Positions 1-12,145 of a stretch of DNA of 64,000 nucleotides are shown piece after piece (positions within the stretch are counted from its first letter, which is position 1; every line of letters starts with the position of its first letter). The stretch comes from Adelphocoris suturalis (lineage: Eukaryota > Arthropoda > Insecta > Hemiptera > Miridae). The notes below the pieces were generated by a model. It made no database searches. It saw only the letters and a program-made list of their open reading frames with translations, and was not told the origin of the DNA. The stretch spans positions 60,329,798 through 60,393,797 of the forward strand of contig CM061047.1 in the NCBI GenBank assembly GCA_030762985.1. The letters are read 5' to 3'. A program made the translations under genes and the position numbers.

Positions 1-235
1 CACTACCAAGAGCAAATCTGGACAAGGCCTCGCTCTTACCCAAGCGAGAAGGTCCTTAATTTGTCAGAATCAGTTAGTTAGAATCAGAGTCCATGATTTT
101 CAAACACGAAGGAAAGAAACATGGACGATATGAGGTATAAGTTTATTACAATAAACTGCCACGAATGATTCCATTACTCATTTAACTGAGCAGTTAAAAC
201 GGTAACTGAACCCCAGGCGCTCGGTTACAATAATC
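1..235. repeat. Dispersed repeat, copy 1
   Basis: This stretch resembles 34748-34985. Both contain a segment reading accaagaRcaaatctgga, then cctcgctcttacYcaagcga and a gtccatgatttt block, and both run on to ccYcaggcgYtc in the same order. It is an unclassified interspersed repeat of at least about 235 bp, cut by the window edge. No coding capacity is seen. Confidence 0.55.
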
Positions 236-2035
236 AGCGGTTATAGGTTAACTGAGCAGTGAAACTGAATTGATAAACAGGTATGTCAAATATAGTCAGA
301 GATTTGACTTAGTCATACTTTAATCAGGCTAGCAAATTTGATTAATAAACCGGCCCTAAAACTTTGGCTCTTGAAAATTTTTTCCATTTTAGAAAACTAT
401 TATTGAGTAAAGCTAATAGTCTGTTGATTCCAAACACGTGAGGACGAGTCCTGGGACTAAACTAACACCGAGGATACGCCAGTCGTCGCTCAACACAACT
501 TCATCTGTCATTCTTCTTCTCGTTCATTCTTCAACTTCTTCTGAGATTCTTCAATAATCCAATTCTTCATTCATCTCAATACTCTTATTCGAACAATGAG
601 TACCCCAAATTTAATTTTGCACAGCAACTAGCTCTTTTAAATCGTTTTGGTTGATTAATTCAGAAAGAATTGTCAGACATTCCATTGAATAAATTCAATA
701 TAATCTCTCTTCAAAATTCTGGCTCAAGACTTAATGGTGCTTTATAAAATATGTAATTAGATAAACACGTCTGACTAGTTACTCTTGGCATACTATGACA
801 GACTATGTACACTAACAAAACTCTAGACTGAAATTCTAATTCTGATACTGAATACAGAATATTTGTGAATTTGAGTATGACTAATGTCAATCACTTGCCT
901 CTTGACATAGAGTTATCTCTGAACTTGCATATTCACTTGACAGCTAACTAATGACACTTGCCACTCTCAGAGATTTTCTAATAATGTGAAATGAACATTC
1001 TAGAATATGTTGATTATTCGATAGCAGTGCCATTATAATTTATTATAGTATTTGCCATTGAAGAGGAGGGAGTATTGAAATACAGAATGTGTATCTCAAT
1101 GACTTGTATTTCTCGGTTGACAATGACACTCTAGTACATTATAATTATCCCGCTCGTCATTTGTTCGCTTTCATTTTCGAGCCAGCGAATATATTTGATA
1201 AGGACTAGACTTCTTGCTTAGATAGGTACTCTCTGACTCACTCTCTGTATCAAAAATATAAATTTGCACTTTACTCAATGTACCAACATCTCTTGTGGAT
1301 AAGAGACTAATATTGTGTTTCATTCACATTACTCTTATTTTTCGAGTGAGTTACTTAAATCTTCAAACCACGGTGAGTCAATACAAAATATCTAGTTATG
1401 TTTAGTATTTGTGCTTGATCCATTTCTCCTATAAAATGCCAATTCCGTATTAAATAATCCAACTACCTTGTTTCAAGCAATAAGTCATCACAGTTTAAAT
1501 CAGTATAGACCACGGTTTACTACCAAGTGTACGACGACATTTTTCTTCCACTGGTAAATCAATGGACAATCGAGTACCTACCAACTAAACAACACACAAG
1601 TTCTCACAATTCGAAGGAACGCATTTGAAAGTTTGCGCGCAGTCACCAGCGAAAAGGATTTGGGCTTTGGCCCTCTCGAACGAGAAAATGTCGAGATCTC
1701 CTTTTACGAAACAAGTTTATGTAAGAGTCGGCCGACCACTTACATTGGAGCACAGAGAAACGCAAATGAATGTAATTCTCATGCAGATAAAAAGCGACTT
1801 TTGTTAGCAAAAGGTGAATAGTTAAAGATAACCCTCAGAAAATACATGATCTAATCCAATTCCCAATGCAGCTCTTAAAAAACAGCTGAGTACCTTCTAG
1901 TAAACACATTTCAGGAAGACATTGTTCTTTACCATTTTAGTATGCACTTGAATCTTAGTAGATTAGAAATATTTATAAAAACTCGATTATTTTGAAATTT
2001 AAGCTTTCTGAGTGCAATGAAATTGTTATCTATCA
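236..2035. other. Intergenic, no gene seen
   Basis: AT-rich DNA. Two overlapping ORFs of about 60 codons near 1625-1821 have no recognisable domain and look like chance. I see no RNA gene or splice-bounded exon that I can support. Confidence 0.5.
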
Positions 2036-2039
2036 GTTT

Positions 2040-2240
2040 TAAAGAAAAAAACTTATTCTAAATAATAATCTACTATTCAAAAAGAGTTTTTGGATTTTTG
2101 GATTTTCACAGATTTTATCGATGTTTTAGCACGTTTTAATGAAATTCAAGTACATTTTAATGAAATCTATGTACATTTTTCAGCATAACTTTGTGCATCA
2201 ATTTTTGAATTTTAGTTTGGTTGATACACCTAATATGAAT
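2040..2240 (+). repeat. AT-rich dispersed repeat (ttcagcataa family)
   Basis: This contains the family word tttttcagcataacttt followed by gtgcatcaatttttgaatt. The same word order recurs at 39700-39980 and 42290-42560 (plus), at 16940-17010 in shorter form, and inverted at 3718-4070. No ORF is present. It is probably an old non-coding transposon fragment. Confidence 0.5.
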
Positions 2241-2249
2241 AATATTCTG

Positions 2250-3745
2250 TTGCGGGCTGGGTCCCCTTCCCAGATGCATGCCCATGCTACCCGGTGCGTC
2301 CACAGGGTGCGGATAGTGGGACGACCATCAGATACTATGGTTAGAGGCAAAATGAGCTGGTCTTCAGAAAAATAAGTAGTCGCGACAAGGTCGGCACCTT
2401 GGAGAGGGGGTGGGCCGCTTCTTGACAAAGGTGGTCCTAAAAAATACTCTATAACTCAAAGAAGAGTTGTGGCAGTGGCAATTCAGTGCCGCCATTCAAA
2501 TATAAACATTAGTCAGGAAAGATGGCTCCTAAACTAAAGTCTTGGACGTGGCAACCATCTAATAAGGGATAGGAAGCAACAATAGAAACAGTTCCCTGGT
2601 CCTCCAGTTTGGGGGTTGGACGCAGGCCAACAACCCTGCTCCGGAAAAAAACTAAGTTACGAAACCTCAAAGAAGAAAACGCCGGACTGTTTTTTATGGT
2701 GATGGACCCAGGCATGGAAAAGGACATTAACTAAACTTAACCACTTGGAACGTAAGGAGTCTTTTCAGTGCTGGCATGAGTTGGATGCTGATGAATGAGC
2801 TGCAGCAAAACATAATAGATATTGTGGCATTGCAAGGGCTAAGATGGAGAGATACACAATTGACGGATTTGAAGGATTACATCTTGATTAACAGTGGAAA
2901 CTTGGCAAACCGCTTAGGAACGGGTTTCATGATAGCAAAGCGTTGGAAAGGGTGACTGTGCACCTGCGACACGTGCCTGCGTGGACGTTTCTTTAATATT
3001 TCTCTCATATCTGCACATGCTCCCACAGAGGATGGTGATGAGGATTCCAAGGAACAGTCCTATGGTAAGCTGGAGCATATATATGATGAACTGCTAACAT
3101 ATGATGTCAAGATCATCCTTGAAGACTTTAATGCCAGGATCGGCAAGGAGCCTGCACTCCGACCCACTGTTGGACTTTATAATCTGCATGACGTCAGCAG
3201 CAATAACGGCATCCGTCTGATAGACTTTGCTGCTGGACGAGGAATGTCCATTTCTAGCACACATTTCCCTCACTACGACATCCACAAGCAAACGTGGGTA
3301 TCACCAGATGGATATACCAGGAATCAGATATATCACATCCTCATTGATAAACGCCACGCTAGCAATGTAATGGATGTTAGGTCTTTCCAGGGGGCATTGT
3401 TAAGTCTTCAAGGATGATCTTGACATCATATGTTAGCAGTTCAGACCATTTTTTGGTGAAGGCTCCTTACAGGCAGATATTGGCGGTAAAAACAAGAGGC
3501 CAAACCAAAAAAAAAAGCCTGTATATAATACCGAGAAGCTGAAGATGGAAGAGGCGAAATCCCAATTCAAGGCTGTTGTGGAGGAGAATCTACAGGCTGC
3601 TGGAAAGGCTATCACTATAGAGGATTCCTGGAATAAGACCAAGACTGCAGTTAAGACAGCTGTACAGGAAGTATTGGGTGCAAGAGAGCCGGCATCCCGT
3701 TGCCGAAAAGATTGGTCATTCCAAACGATAACTCTGGATTGAAAT
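2250..3745 (+). pseudogene. RTE-type LINE, decayed 5' part with endonuclease domain
   Basis: The three plus-strand frames together encode an AP-like endonuclease typical of RTE-clade non-LTR retrotransposons. Visible blocks are TWNVRSLFSAG (about 2740), DIVALQGLRWRD (about 2820), AHAPTEDGDEDS (about 3015), EDFNARIGKE (about 3123), NNGIRLIDFAAGRGMSISST (about 3202-3260), a DIHKQTWVSPDGYT block (about 3282) and SSDHFLVKAPYR (about 3434). The reverse transcriptase that should follow is missing, so this is 3'-truncated. At least one stop and several frameshifts break it. The active-site block normally read IDHI here reads IYHI (about 3329), and GDFN has become EDFN, so it is a dead copy. The G/C-richer lead-in from about 2250 to 2730 fits an RTE 5' UTR. 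Confidence 0.8.
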
Positions 3746-4070
3746 AAAAATTCCGTTCTTGCGGAAAAAATCAAGCTTTCCGAACGGAAGGACGAGTTTG
3801 TTGGTCAAAATTTTTTGAGCACATTAAATTGGTCAAATTTCAAAAACTGCTGAAAAAATCACTAAAAATAGCAAAAAACGGCTAAAAATCGTTAAATTTA
3901 TATTTTTAGCAGGATATTGCCCAAATAAAGTTTGTTAACTATAAATTATAGCATTAAAAAATGTGTGTACAAAAGGATGCTGAAAAATGTACTTAAATTT
4001 CATTAAAATGCGCTAAAAATCGATAAAAACTGCAAAATAGTTGAAAATCCAAAATCTCTTTTTCAATAGC
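3718..4070 (-). repeat. AT-rich dispersed repeat, inverted copy
   Basis: This is the reverse complement of the family at 39700-39980. It contains ccaaacgataactctggatt, a ttccgttcttgc block and tgctgaaaaatgtacttaaa, in the opposite order and strand. It begins where the RTE fragment stops, so the two may be nested or joined by deletion. Confidence 0.5.
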
Positions 4071-4169
4071 TTATTGAAATTTAGAACGAGTTTCTTTTCA
4101 CTCAAAGTCCTCAATTTTCAAAGCAATGTAACAGAATGTAGTACCTACGATAATTTACGAAAATTCGCT

Positions 4170-4171
<2 letters not shown>

Positions 4172-4204
<33 letters not shown>
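4172..4204. repeat. Poly-T tract, 33 nt
   Basis: Uninterrupted homopolymer. On the minus strand it would be a poly-A tail, but I find no retrosequence body next to it. Confidence 0.9.
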
Positions 4205-4207
<3 letters not shown>

Positions 4208-5519
4208 GCATTGATTGATGAGGAATCCATGAAGTCGAAGATTTCACCTATCAAGGTAAGATTTTACCTACTGTTTTACCTTAATAAAAGTTCAAATCAA
4301 ATAACAAAAAGAGGCTGAGCTCTTCCAGCTTCTTTACAAAAAGGCTAAAAAAATACCAGGCTGATGGTCATTCCAACGTTTTTATTACGAAAAGGCAAGG
4401 CTATATATATATATATATATAATGTTTACATCCGGAAATCGTCCAAAATCAGCTCAAAACAGATTTCAATTATTAAATTTTTTTAAATCATTGTTATAGT
4501 TCATTTTTTTTACGAAAATCCTCATTAACGAGAAATCTATACAGTTCACTTGGCTTGAAAGACTTTTTTAATTGCCTAACGAAACTATACCTATTTCATT
4601 GTGTTGAAAACATCAATCTATTTTCATCTGAAAGGATCTGTGTCAATCTCAGTGTCGCTCTGAGTTTCTCCCAAGTTTTAGCCAAAATGTGTCCCTAGAT
4701 GTCCAGGTTTTGGGCCACATAGGTACCTAGATTCCCAGATCTTTCGTTGAAATATTACAAGCCCATAAGTCATGACTAGGAATCGTTAAGGAGATGACAA
4801 CGTGATTGGAAGGTCTCAAAAGCGCAGAATGACAAAGCAACTTCATTAAGAGTTTCATTAGGAACTCCCGGGTAAACAACCAGGCGACTTACCGACTAGT
4901 GACGCGTAACTGGAGATGACCCAGCGCCAAAATGCCGAGATCCAAAATTTGAAAAAAGAAAATGTCCGCGTGACGTGATGGATCATGCACTAAATATGAG
5001 CACTGGGATTCGGGGCGAGCTGACGATACCTGCTCTGTGCGACCACTCGAGTGTTGGGCCAGCGGCTCGCCGACTGGGGGGGGTCCCCTTGGGTTTTCAT
5101 TACCGATGCTACGAATCAACGTTAATCAGCTAACCGACTCGATACCGTAACCTCCTAACCTTCGACCTTCCCTTAGCTCCTTCCTCGTATGATCGAAACG
5201 CACGCAGCTTAATACGTGAATTGCAACGTTCAGATCGTGATTGGTGGGTGTACCTAATTACACCGTCAAATCACAGCTCTACTTATCGACCAACCCTCCA
5301 TTTCGTTATCGAGTATTCTTGACTAAAAAGAAGAGAATTGTCGATTGGGACCTATGCTCTGATGGTCTAGGTCTAGATCTTAATCGGAAGACGACCTAGA
5401 AGAGCTGTGAAGAAAAATGAACCCATTACAATGGCTCCAAAAATTTCAAAATGAAAATTTTCTCCATTGATCAGTTTTTTTTCCATTCTAAAACGATTCC
5501 TCAATTTCAACACTTTTTC

Positions 5520-5522
<3 letters not shown>
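4205..5522. other. Intergenic, no gene seen
   Basis: It holds a short (TA) tract near 4402-4421. A segment around 5340-5420 resembles 6830-6900 (ggtctag-type words followed by agctgtgaRgaaaa). A GC-richer patch at 4860-5300 has no recognisable coding content. Confidence 0.45.

Positions 5523-5604
<82 letters not shown>
5523..5604. repeat. (TA)n microsatellite, about 82 bp
   Basis: Pure TA dinucleotide run. It directly abuts the left arm of the inverted-repeat element beginning at 5604, so that element probably inserted at a TA within or beside the tract. Confidence 0.95.
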
Positions 5605-5610
<6 letters not shown>

Positions 5611-5947
5611 GTATTTAGGTTCTTGAGGGTTGGTCTGTAGATTAAACAACTCAACTAGGCCGACGTTTCGATTTATTTGTAAATCTTCTTCAGGGCTTAG
5701 ATGATGATTGCATTATTATAGCATGTAGGTTACATAGCATCCGTTCTTCATCAGGGTAACTTCAGCTATTGAACTTACTACCTACTAACTACTTACTAAG
5801 TAATGAATTTATAATAGAGATACATTTTCGGTTTTGGTTATAATGTTAAACGAAAAGTTGATGGATGAGAATGATTGACTTGAAATAACTATGCTATCTC
5901 ATAGTTTAATCTACAGACCAACCCTCAAGAACCTAAATACGAAAATT
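5604..5947. mobile_element. MITE with perfect 44-bp terminal inverted repeats
   Basis: The arms at 5604-5647 and 5904-5947 are exact reverse complements (44 of 44 by eye), starting aattttcgtatttaggttct. The 256-bp interior has no ORF. TA flanks both ends, which fits a TA target duplication of Tc1/mariner type, although the TA-rich left flank weakens that reading. The perfect arms suggest a young insertion or a single-strand copying origin. Confidence 0.75.
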
Positions 5948-7150
5948 TAATACTGAGTGGTCAAGAACATTAGTCATTATATATATATATATACCGTCCC
6001 TATGTCACTGAAAAATCGATCCGAATTGCACTTTTCTAACTCATTTCCACACAGCACAAAGCGTAGTAAAATGCAAACTTTTTCGGTGTTTTCCCAAGCT
6101 GATGTCAAATATCCATAAATGGACATCATTACGAGGTTCAACGCGAAAAAATACCCCAAAATCATGTAGTATATGTACCTACTACATATACATATACTAT
6201 ATGTACGTAGCATATCTACAAAAAATCAGTATTTTACCATTTTTGCACTTTTAGAGCGGAATTGCGCATGCTTACAACACAATTGCGCCTGTTTGCGCGC
6301 ATTAAAAAAAATCGAGTCATGAAATCTGCAATAAAAAAAGGGGGTTCCCATTTAAAAAACGGAGTTGAGGTTGCCATTATTGAGATCCTTACAAAAAAAC
6401 ACAAAATTTGATAAATACTGATATTCGCGGGGGATTCGCGGGGGGGGGGGGGGGGGGGGGGGGGGGTGGAAACACCCTGTATATATATTTTTTTCCGCAA
6501 ATTTTCGATGAAAATGAAGCTATTGCAATGATTATTTTTATTGGTTATTTATTTTTTCCCTCATTTCAATTATTTCGTTCATAATATTTGGGCTTCTGAG
6601 TTCGGCTCTGAACTACCCAAAACGGATTTTCATAGAATACCTAATCTGTAAGTTCCAGTCGTTCTTATCATAAAATTTATCTAATTTTTACAATTATCCA
6701 CGATTGATATTCATATTTCTCAGGAATTGAAGCCAATTTTTGTGCACAAAAGTGCAATACTCGTTCATCCTTCCATATGATGTGGTACATTATATAGTGA
6801 ATGATTGTAGTTTTAGGACAACCCTCAGTTGGGACTTGTGCCCTTATGGTCTAGATCGTAGAAGAAAATAGTTCAAAGCTGTGAGAAAATAAAGAAGGAC
6901 TAGGAGAAAAAGAGGAATAGGACGGTTTCTAAAATATTGCTCACAATTACATTTGCGGCTAAAAAATGTTATTGCAATAAAATCACTTGCTACATGTTAT
7001 TACCTGCCAACATTTAAGAGTATTCAAGCGCCAAAAATAACGTCTGGCAGTGTGTCTATTTGGACCAATACACTGTGGAAGCCATTGTCAGAAACTGCCC
7101 TCCACTCCTCGTAATCCAGGAGCCAAGGCCAAAAATATGAAGTAATTTCA
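5948..7150. other. Intergenic with 27-nt G run
   Basis: No gene seen. A run of 27 G lies at 6440-6466 and is followed by aacaccctgtatata, a word common at the edges of insect repeats. A short (TA) run sits at 5979-5992. Confidence 0.5.
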
Positions 7151-7157
7151 AAAAAAG

Positions 7158-7900
7158 GTTGGAGATTAGATTTTGAAAATTTATTCCGTTCTGAGTGAGA
7201 AAATCTTTTGTTTAGCATCTCGAAATCGGTGGAATACAAAATGGCGGCCTCATAAGTATTACATTACTTGCCCATTTTAAAGTTTTTCTCAAATAATTCC
7301 TAAAACCTACATCCTACACAAATGTTTACACGTAGCAAAGTTGTAGAGCATAAAAACCAAAGCGATACTACCCCAAAAACTATGAATTATCTCCCGAAAT
7401 AAAGGAATTAAGGATTGAAAAGGAATTAAGGATTGAAAATCGGGCTAATTTTAGGAGGGTTCCCTCCACCCACCGTCTAAACTTTTGCCCTTCAAAAACA
7501 CATATCGGCCTTAATAGACCAGGGGACAAGGCCGAAACTAGGTAGTATTTTCAGTAGAAAGTTTGAGATTAGATTTTGAAAATTTAGTCCGTCCTGAGTG
7601 AGAAAATCTTTGTCTACCATCTTGAAATTGGTGGAATACAAAATGACGGCCTCATTGTTTAATTCGCACACCTAATTCCTAAACCATTCATCCTACAGAA
7701 ATCTTTATACGTAGCGAAGTTGTGGAGCATAAAAATACAAAGCGATCAATCCAAAAACTATGAAGTATCTCCCAAAATAAGCAAATTACAAAACTATTGC
7801 AAATCGGGCTAATTTTAGGTCAGTCCTCTCCTCCCCGCCGTCTATACTTTTGCCCTTCAGAATCACCTAGCGGCCATAATATAGGTCTGATTCAGGTCTG
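7158..7900. repeat. Tandem duplication, about 403-bp unit
   Basis: Two diverged head-to-tail copies start at gagattagattttgaaaat (about 7162 and 7565). Shared landmarks follow in order: tgagtgagaaaatctt, ggtggaatacaaaatg, aatcgggctaattttagg and a ctRtacttttgcccttca-type word. The ORFs inside are short and unrelated to known families. Confidence 0.7.
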
Positions 7901-8664
7901 CCAAACCTCATTCGATTCAGGTGAATACTTTTCAAAGTTCATATCAAGCAAGTTTTTGCTCAGACTTTTCCCCATTCAAGTACGAAGTAAAGGCCGTTCA
8001 TTCGAACTTTGTGTAATATAGTAAGTATTAATAATGGGGGGGGGGGGGGGGGGGGGTGAAATGGGGGTATCTTGAATATCACTGAATAAACTGAGGATCT
8101 GATTGTATTTAATATGTTGTTGTAACTTTATGTTATGTGATTATTTAACAACAGAGACACAATTATGAATCTTAAGTTCAATTAAAGATACAAGCAGAAC
8201 TCGTGTTGTTCTAAAACGTGGAAGGATACTCACTGAACTGATTTTCGTCTGTCACGTCAAATGAAAAATAGTGCTTAGTTGTCGAGTGCACTAAGGATTT
8301 CAATAAATTCGAAGCCCGCATTTTCGTCACTACCACCTGTTCTTCAGAAAGAGAAGTACTTGTTAACGAAGTACACGATAATCCGACTAGGGAAAATGAG
8401 CATTAGCATTTGTCACGACAGCCATCACGCGGATAGGATCGCGGTCCTTTTGAATTTGTTGAGGGAAAGGTAGGAAGATGGCAGACAGGGCAGTTTATCT
8501 GGGTAATGAACGGAAACTTCCGTCCCCCTCTGAGTTTCAGGTGCCGATGGAAATCTAATGAGTCAGAACTTCCCGACATCCGAAAACAAAAAATCTGTTC
8601 CGACGACCCTCCGGCTCAGTTTGTCCAGTTCACCTTGAGGGGTCGCAGGAATCAACAAACGGCG
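7900..8664. other. Intergenic with 22-nt G run
   Basis: A homopolymer G run lies at about 8035-8056. The short ORFs around 8279-8784 overlap the repeat that follows and have no recognisable domain. No gene is supported. Confidence 0.45.
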
Positions 8665-9420
8665 CAGTCCTTGGCGACCCAAAAAACGGGCTATCCGTAT
8701 AAAAAACATCTCCCATTTAATGAGTGCTTCCTCACTCATAGTAACATGAACATAATATGGATTCTTCATTGCCAAACGCAGTGAGGCGTTACTTTGACGA
8801 ACTAAATCACTCACGACGAAGTTGTGGAAACCCTTTTCAAAGGGAAAAAGTTCCAGTAATGCAGCATGATCGTTGTATTCATGAGCGAATTTTTGTATAT
8901 ATTCGTATAAAATTATGTTACACTGTTTTGAAATTAGGACACTTTGAGAGTAAATAAATTGTTAACTACCAATTTCACGGCAAAAAACTCGTTCTAAATA
9001 ATATTTTGCGGTTCAAAAAATATAGTAGATAGTCGAAAAATACAGTCCTTGGCGACGCAAAAAAACGGGCTATCCGTATAAAAAACTATTAAAAAACATC
9101 TCCCATTTAATGAGTGCTTCCTCACTCATAGTAACATGAACATAATATGGATTCTTCATTGTCAAACGCAGTGAGGCGTTACTTTGACGAATTAAATCAC
9201 CTACGACGAAGTTGTGGAAACCCATTTCAATGGAAAAAAAGTTCCAGTCATGCAGCATGATCGTCGTATTCATGAGCGAATTTTGTGAATTTTCTTATTA
9301 CAGTATGTTACATTGTTTTGACATTTGAACAATTTGAGCACAAATAAATTGTTAACTAACAATTTCATGGCAAAAAACTCGCTCTAATTAATATTCTGCG
9401 GTTCAAAAAATGTAGTGGAT
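8665..9420. repeat. Tandem duplication, 378-bp unit
   Basis: Two head-to-tail copies begin at cagtccttggcgac (8665 and 9043) and stay alignable for their whole length. Both carry atgagtgcttcctcactcat, agtgaggcgttactttgacg, gacgaagttgtggaaaccc and gcagcatgatcgt. The last two words belong to a family also seen at about 15541, 36740, 13660, 26095, 31155 and 47605. Confidence 0.8.
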
Positions 9421-9727
9421 AGTGTTTTTTGGCCCTACACCACACCATTTTTCAGTCTTTTGCATATACAACTCTCAAACTATGCGTTTTTCGAGAATTT
9501 TGACCCACCCTAAACTTGTAGAAAATTAAATTTCCTACTTTTTTATTATTTATTTTATTTTATTTTTTTATTTTTTTTTTTTTATTTATTATATTTATTT
9601 TTTGAAGCTTGGCCGTTTGAAGTTCCTAAAGTAAATGAGAAACTTGTCATTAAACATCAGTTTCTTGTTTATAATTCCTTAACCTCCCACAAAAAGTTGA
9701 TACGTCAACTACTACGTGAAGCTCCTG

Positions 9728-11447
9728 GGGCCTATTTCATGACAACAAGTTACAAGTGTACAAATTAAAAAGTACAGGTACTTGTAATGCACGGTAAACC
9801 AGAACAAGTGTTTCACCAAAACAAAGAGTACAAGTGCAGAAAAGTTACACTTGTAGAAGCTATGTTTACAAGTGTAGCAGAAAAGAAAAATGGCGTGTGG
9901 GGACAAACGAAATGAACAACGTCAAGCGGTATGCCGAAATTGAAGTTTTTTCAGCGAATCATAATATAAAAACGGTGTTCAGTACACGATAGGATGTTTA
10001 TCGCACATGTCAAGGTGTAATGAATGGAAGCCTGACAAATTATAAAATGAAAAGTGGAGGTGTTTATTTGATTTCAACTTATTCTGATGGCTGGCATAAT
10101 CGGATTTTTCTCCTTCATTCAGCGGAAATGATTAATCAGTTCATCAAGTCTTAATGCTGCTGGTTAGAAATGTCATCTGTAACTTCGAGTCACACTTCAC
10201 TTTGTTCTTCAATGATGGGGGGATCCTCAATACCTACGGTGACCATATTTATCTTAACCACAATCGGGACGGATAGAACTATCAAGGGGGTCTGAGGGGT
10301 ATAGAATACCCTCCATGGGGAGGAGGGTCCGGGGGTCCACTCCCGTAAAAGTTTGAATTTTTTACCCTTTAAAAGTTTGTTTTTAGGCCTATTTCATCCA
10401 TTCAAACATTGGTTTATAAAGAGCTTCGTATCAAACTAAAAATATGTAATATTCATTAAGGAATGTGGCACTAAGAATTACATGACAAAATAATTTCAAG
10501 AAGTTTATTACATACACAGAAAGAATATGTACATTTTGCACGAACAAACAGAACTTCACGAACAACAGTTAAGTTTTTATAGTCAAATAAACAAACACTA
10601 ATTTTCCAAAAAATGAAAAAATAAAAGTTAACAGAGCAGTCTGTTTACATCATTGTTCTTGTTATATTTTTTCACTAGGGCCAGGGGTACTCTTTTTACT
10701 CCAGTCGTACTTCTGCGTTGAGGAAAGTGCTCTCAGCAAGGAGTCGCCTTTTCTTATTTTGTCGTACATTTCAACACACGACAAAGCCGAAGTTGGCACG
10801 AGGGCCAACACAGTTGGGTCTCCAGACTCTCCTGTGACTATGGTATACTTAATAGTTATGTTGTGTGCGGTGTAAAGAAATTTCACGGTACTAATCATTC
10901 ATTTTAAAATAAAGCTAATAACTTTTCATGATGATTTGGTTTGAAAAAATATACCCGATCAGGAAAAATTGCACAGAGTCACGCACCATTTGAATCTTTC
11001 AAGGGTCTCGGAAGACATCCTAAACCTCTCTTTAAACTCAAAAATACCCACGAAATGAGCTTTTATTTGTGGCCGAAAAAATCGTTGGCGTCTTCTACGC
11101 TGAATGCTTCTTTCTCGTCTGTATTCTTTAGCAGAAGATGATTCCCACATATTAAACACCGAAAAATTGTCAACTCACAATGCGGTAAAATAACATGTTT
11201 ATAAGTACGTTTAATAACGGACGTAGGTTAAAAATCGGCCATTTTTTAAAACTGTAAAACAGTGACTTGTTCATAATGAGGGGGAAACACATGTAACTTG
11301 TCCAAATTCGCCTGTACACTTGTTAATTTTCATAGTGCATTACAAGTCTACACTTGTACCTTTATGAAACGCTTGCACACTCATTTTTCACAACTTGTAC
11401 ATAAAATCGGCTTGTAACTTGTCACTTGTTGCTTTATGAAATAGCCC
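9728..11447. mobile_element. PIF/Harbinger-type DNA transposon, internally deleted
   Basis: The termini are inverted repeats: GGGCCTATTTCATGACAAC at the left and GGGCTATTTCATAAAGCAAC on the other strand at the right. Both then continue into cttgtaacttgt-type words. CTG occurs at 9725-9727 and again at 11448-11450. A 3-bp CTG/CAG or TAA/TTA duplication is the PIF/Harbinger hallmark. An uninterrupted paralogous site near 12110-12140 reads CTGGTCAGTCGACCCATTAG, matching the joined flanks. The interior keeps one transposase-like fragment on the minus strand. At 1.72 kb it is too short for an autonomous element. Confidence 0.75.
10959..11159 (-). pseudogene. Harbinger transposase N-terminal fragment
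   Basis: A 66-residue ORF has an arginine-rich stretch (RRRRQRFFRPQ) followed by FEFKERFRMSSETLERF. The F-K-x-R-F-R-M-S-x-E-T pattern is the conserved start of PIF/Harbinger nuclease proteins. It lies inside the terminal repeats at 9728-11447. The DDE catalytic region is absent. A second minus-strand ORF at 10662-10898 has no motif I recognise. Confidence 0.5.
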
Positions 11448-11449
11448 CT

Positions 11450-12145
11450 GGTCAGCAGACCCACTAGCTTGCCGAAGGCAGTGAGGCTGTAATTTGACAT
11501 GATCTGCACTTGAGTGTACAAATATGTCTGTTTACGATGCTTGGATTTACGTTGATTTACGATGTTTGGACCTATCGGCTTGAAATTTGGATGGTAGGCT
11601 CCTTGTGTGCACAGAATTTACTATACCCAGACAGACCCCGTTCAAAAATTCAGTGTAGGTGAACCTGAAAAGCTGAATAGGAACACAATAAACGTATTAA
11701 AATGGTTTCTCAAGTTGTAATATTGATACGTAATTTTGATGTAAATTCAATTTTACAATTTAATTTAATTTTTCAGTTTTTTGCCCTTAACTATTTGTTT
11801 CTAAATTATAAGTTTTTTCGAATTTTGGCCACCTTAAAACTTGTAGAGAACCCAATTTCCTACAATTCAGGTCCTCGTGATTACTATGTTGAACGAAAAG
11901 TTTCCGCGGTTTACGCTCCAAGTTCCCAGGATGAGAAAATTAGACGGCTAACGTCAGTTTCTTGCCTATAATTTCTGAACTATGTGATTTATTTTTATTC
12001 GGGGTGTAACATTTATAGAATCAAATTTACTAGAATTTGGCTCCGATAAGTTTTCTTGTAGGTCCACTACTTCCCGAGATGTTTCCGCAAAACGTTAACA
12101 CATACTAATTATTGCGTGAGGTTTCTGGTCAGTCGACCCATTAGT
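11450..12145 (+). repeat. Paralogous flank of the Harbinger site
   Basis: This segment and 9430-9727 share ordered words: a tttttcagtYttttgc block, acttgtagaRaa, a cagtttcttg block, and ctggtcagYNgacccaYtag. It therefore preserves an empty copy of the site into which the 9728-11447 element inserted. Confidence 0.5.

Noticed and set aside
5373..5654. ORF with a long YIYIYI run
   Set aside because: It is a translation of the TA microsatellite.
5660..5705. Hammerhead-like words ctgaaga and cgaaacgtc on the minus strand inside the MITE
   Set aside because: An extra A and no room for helix III; the core cannot form as written.
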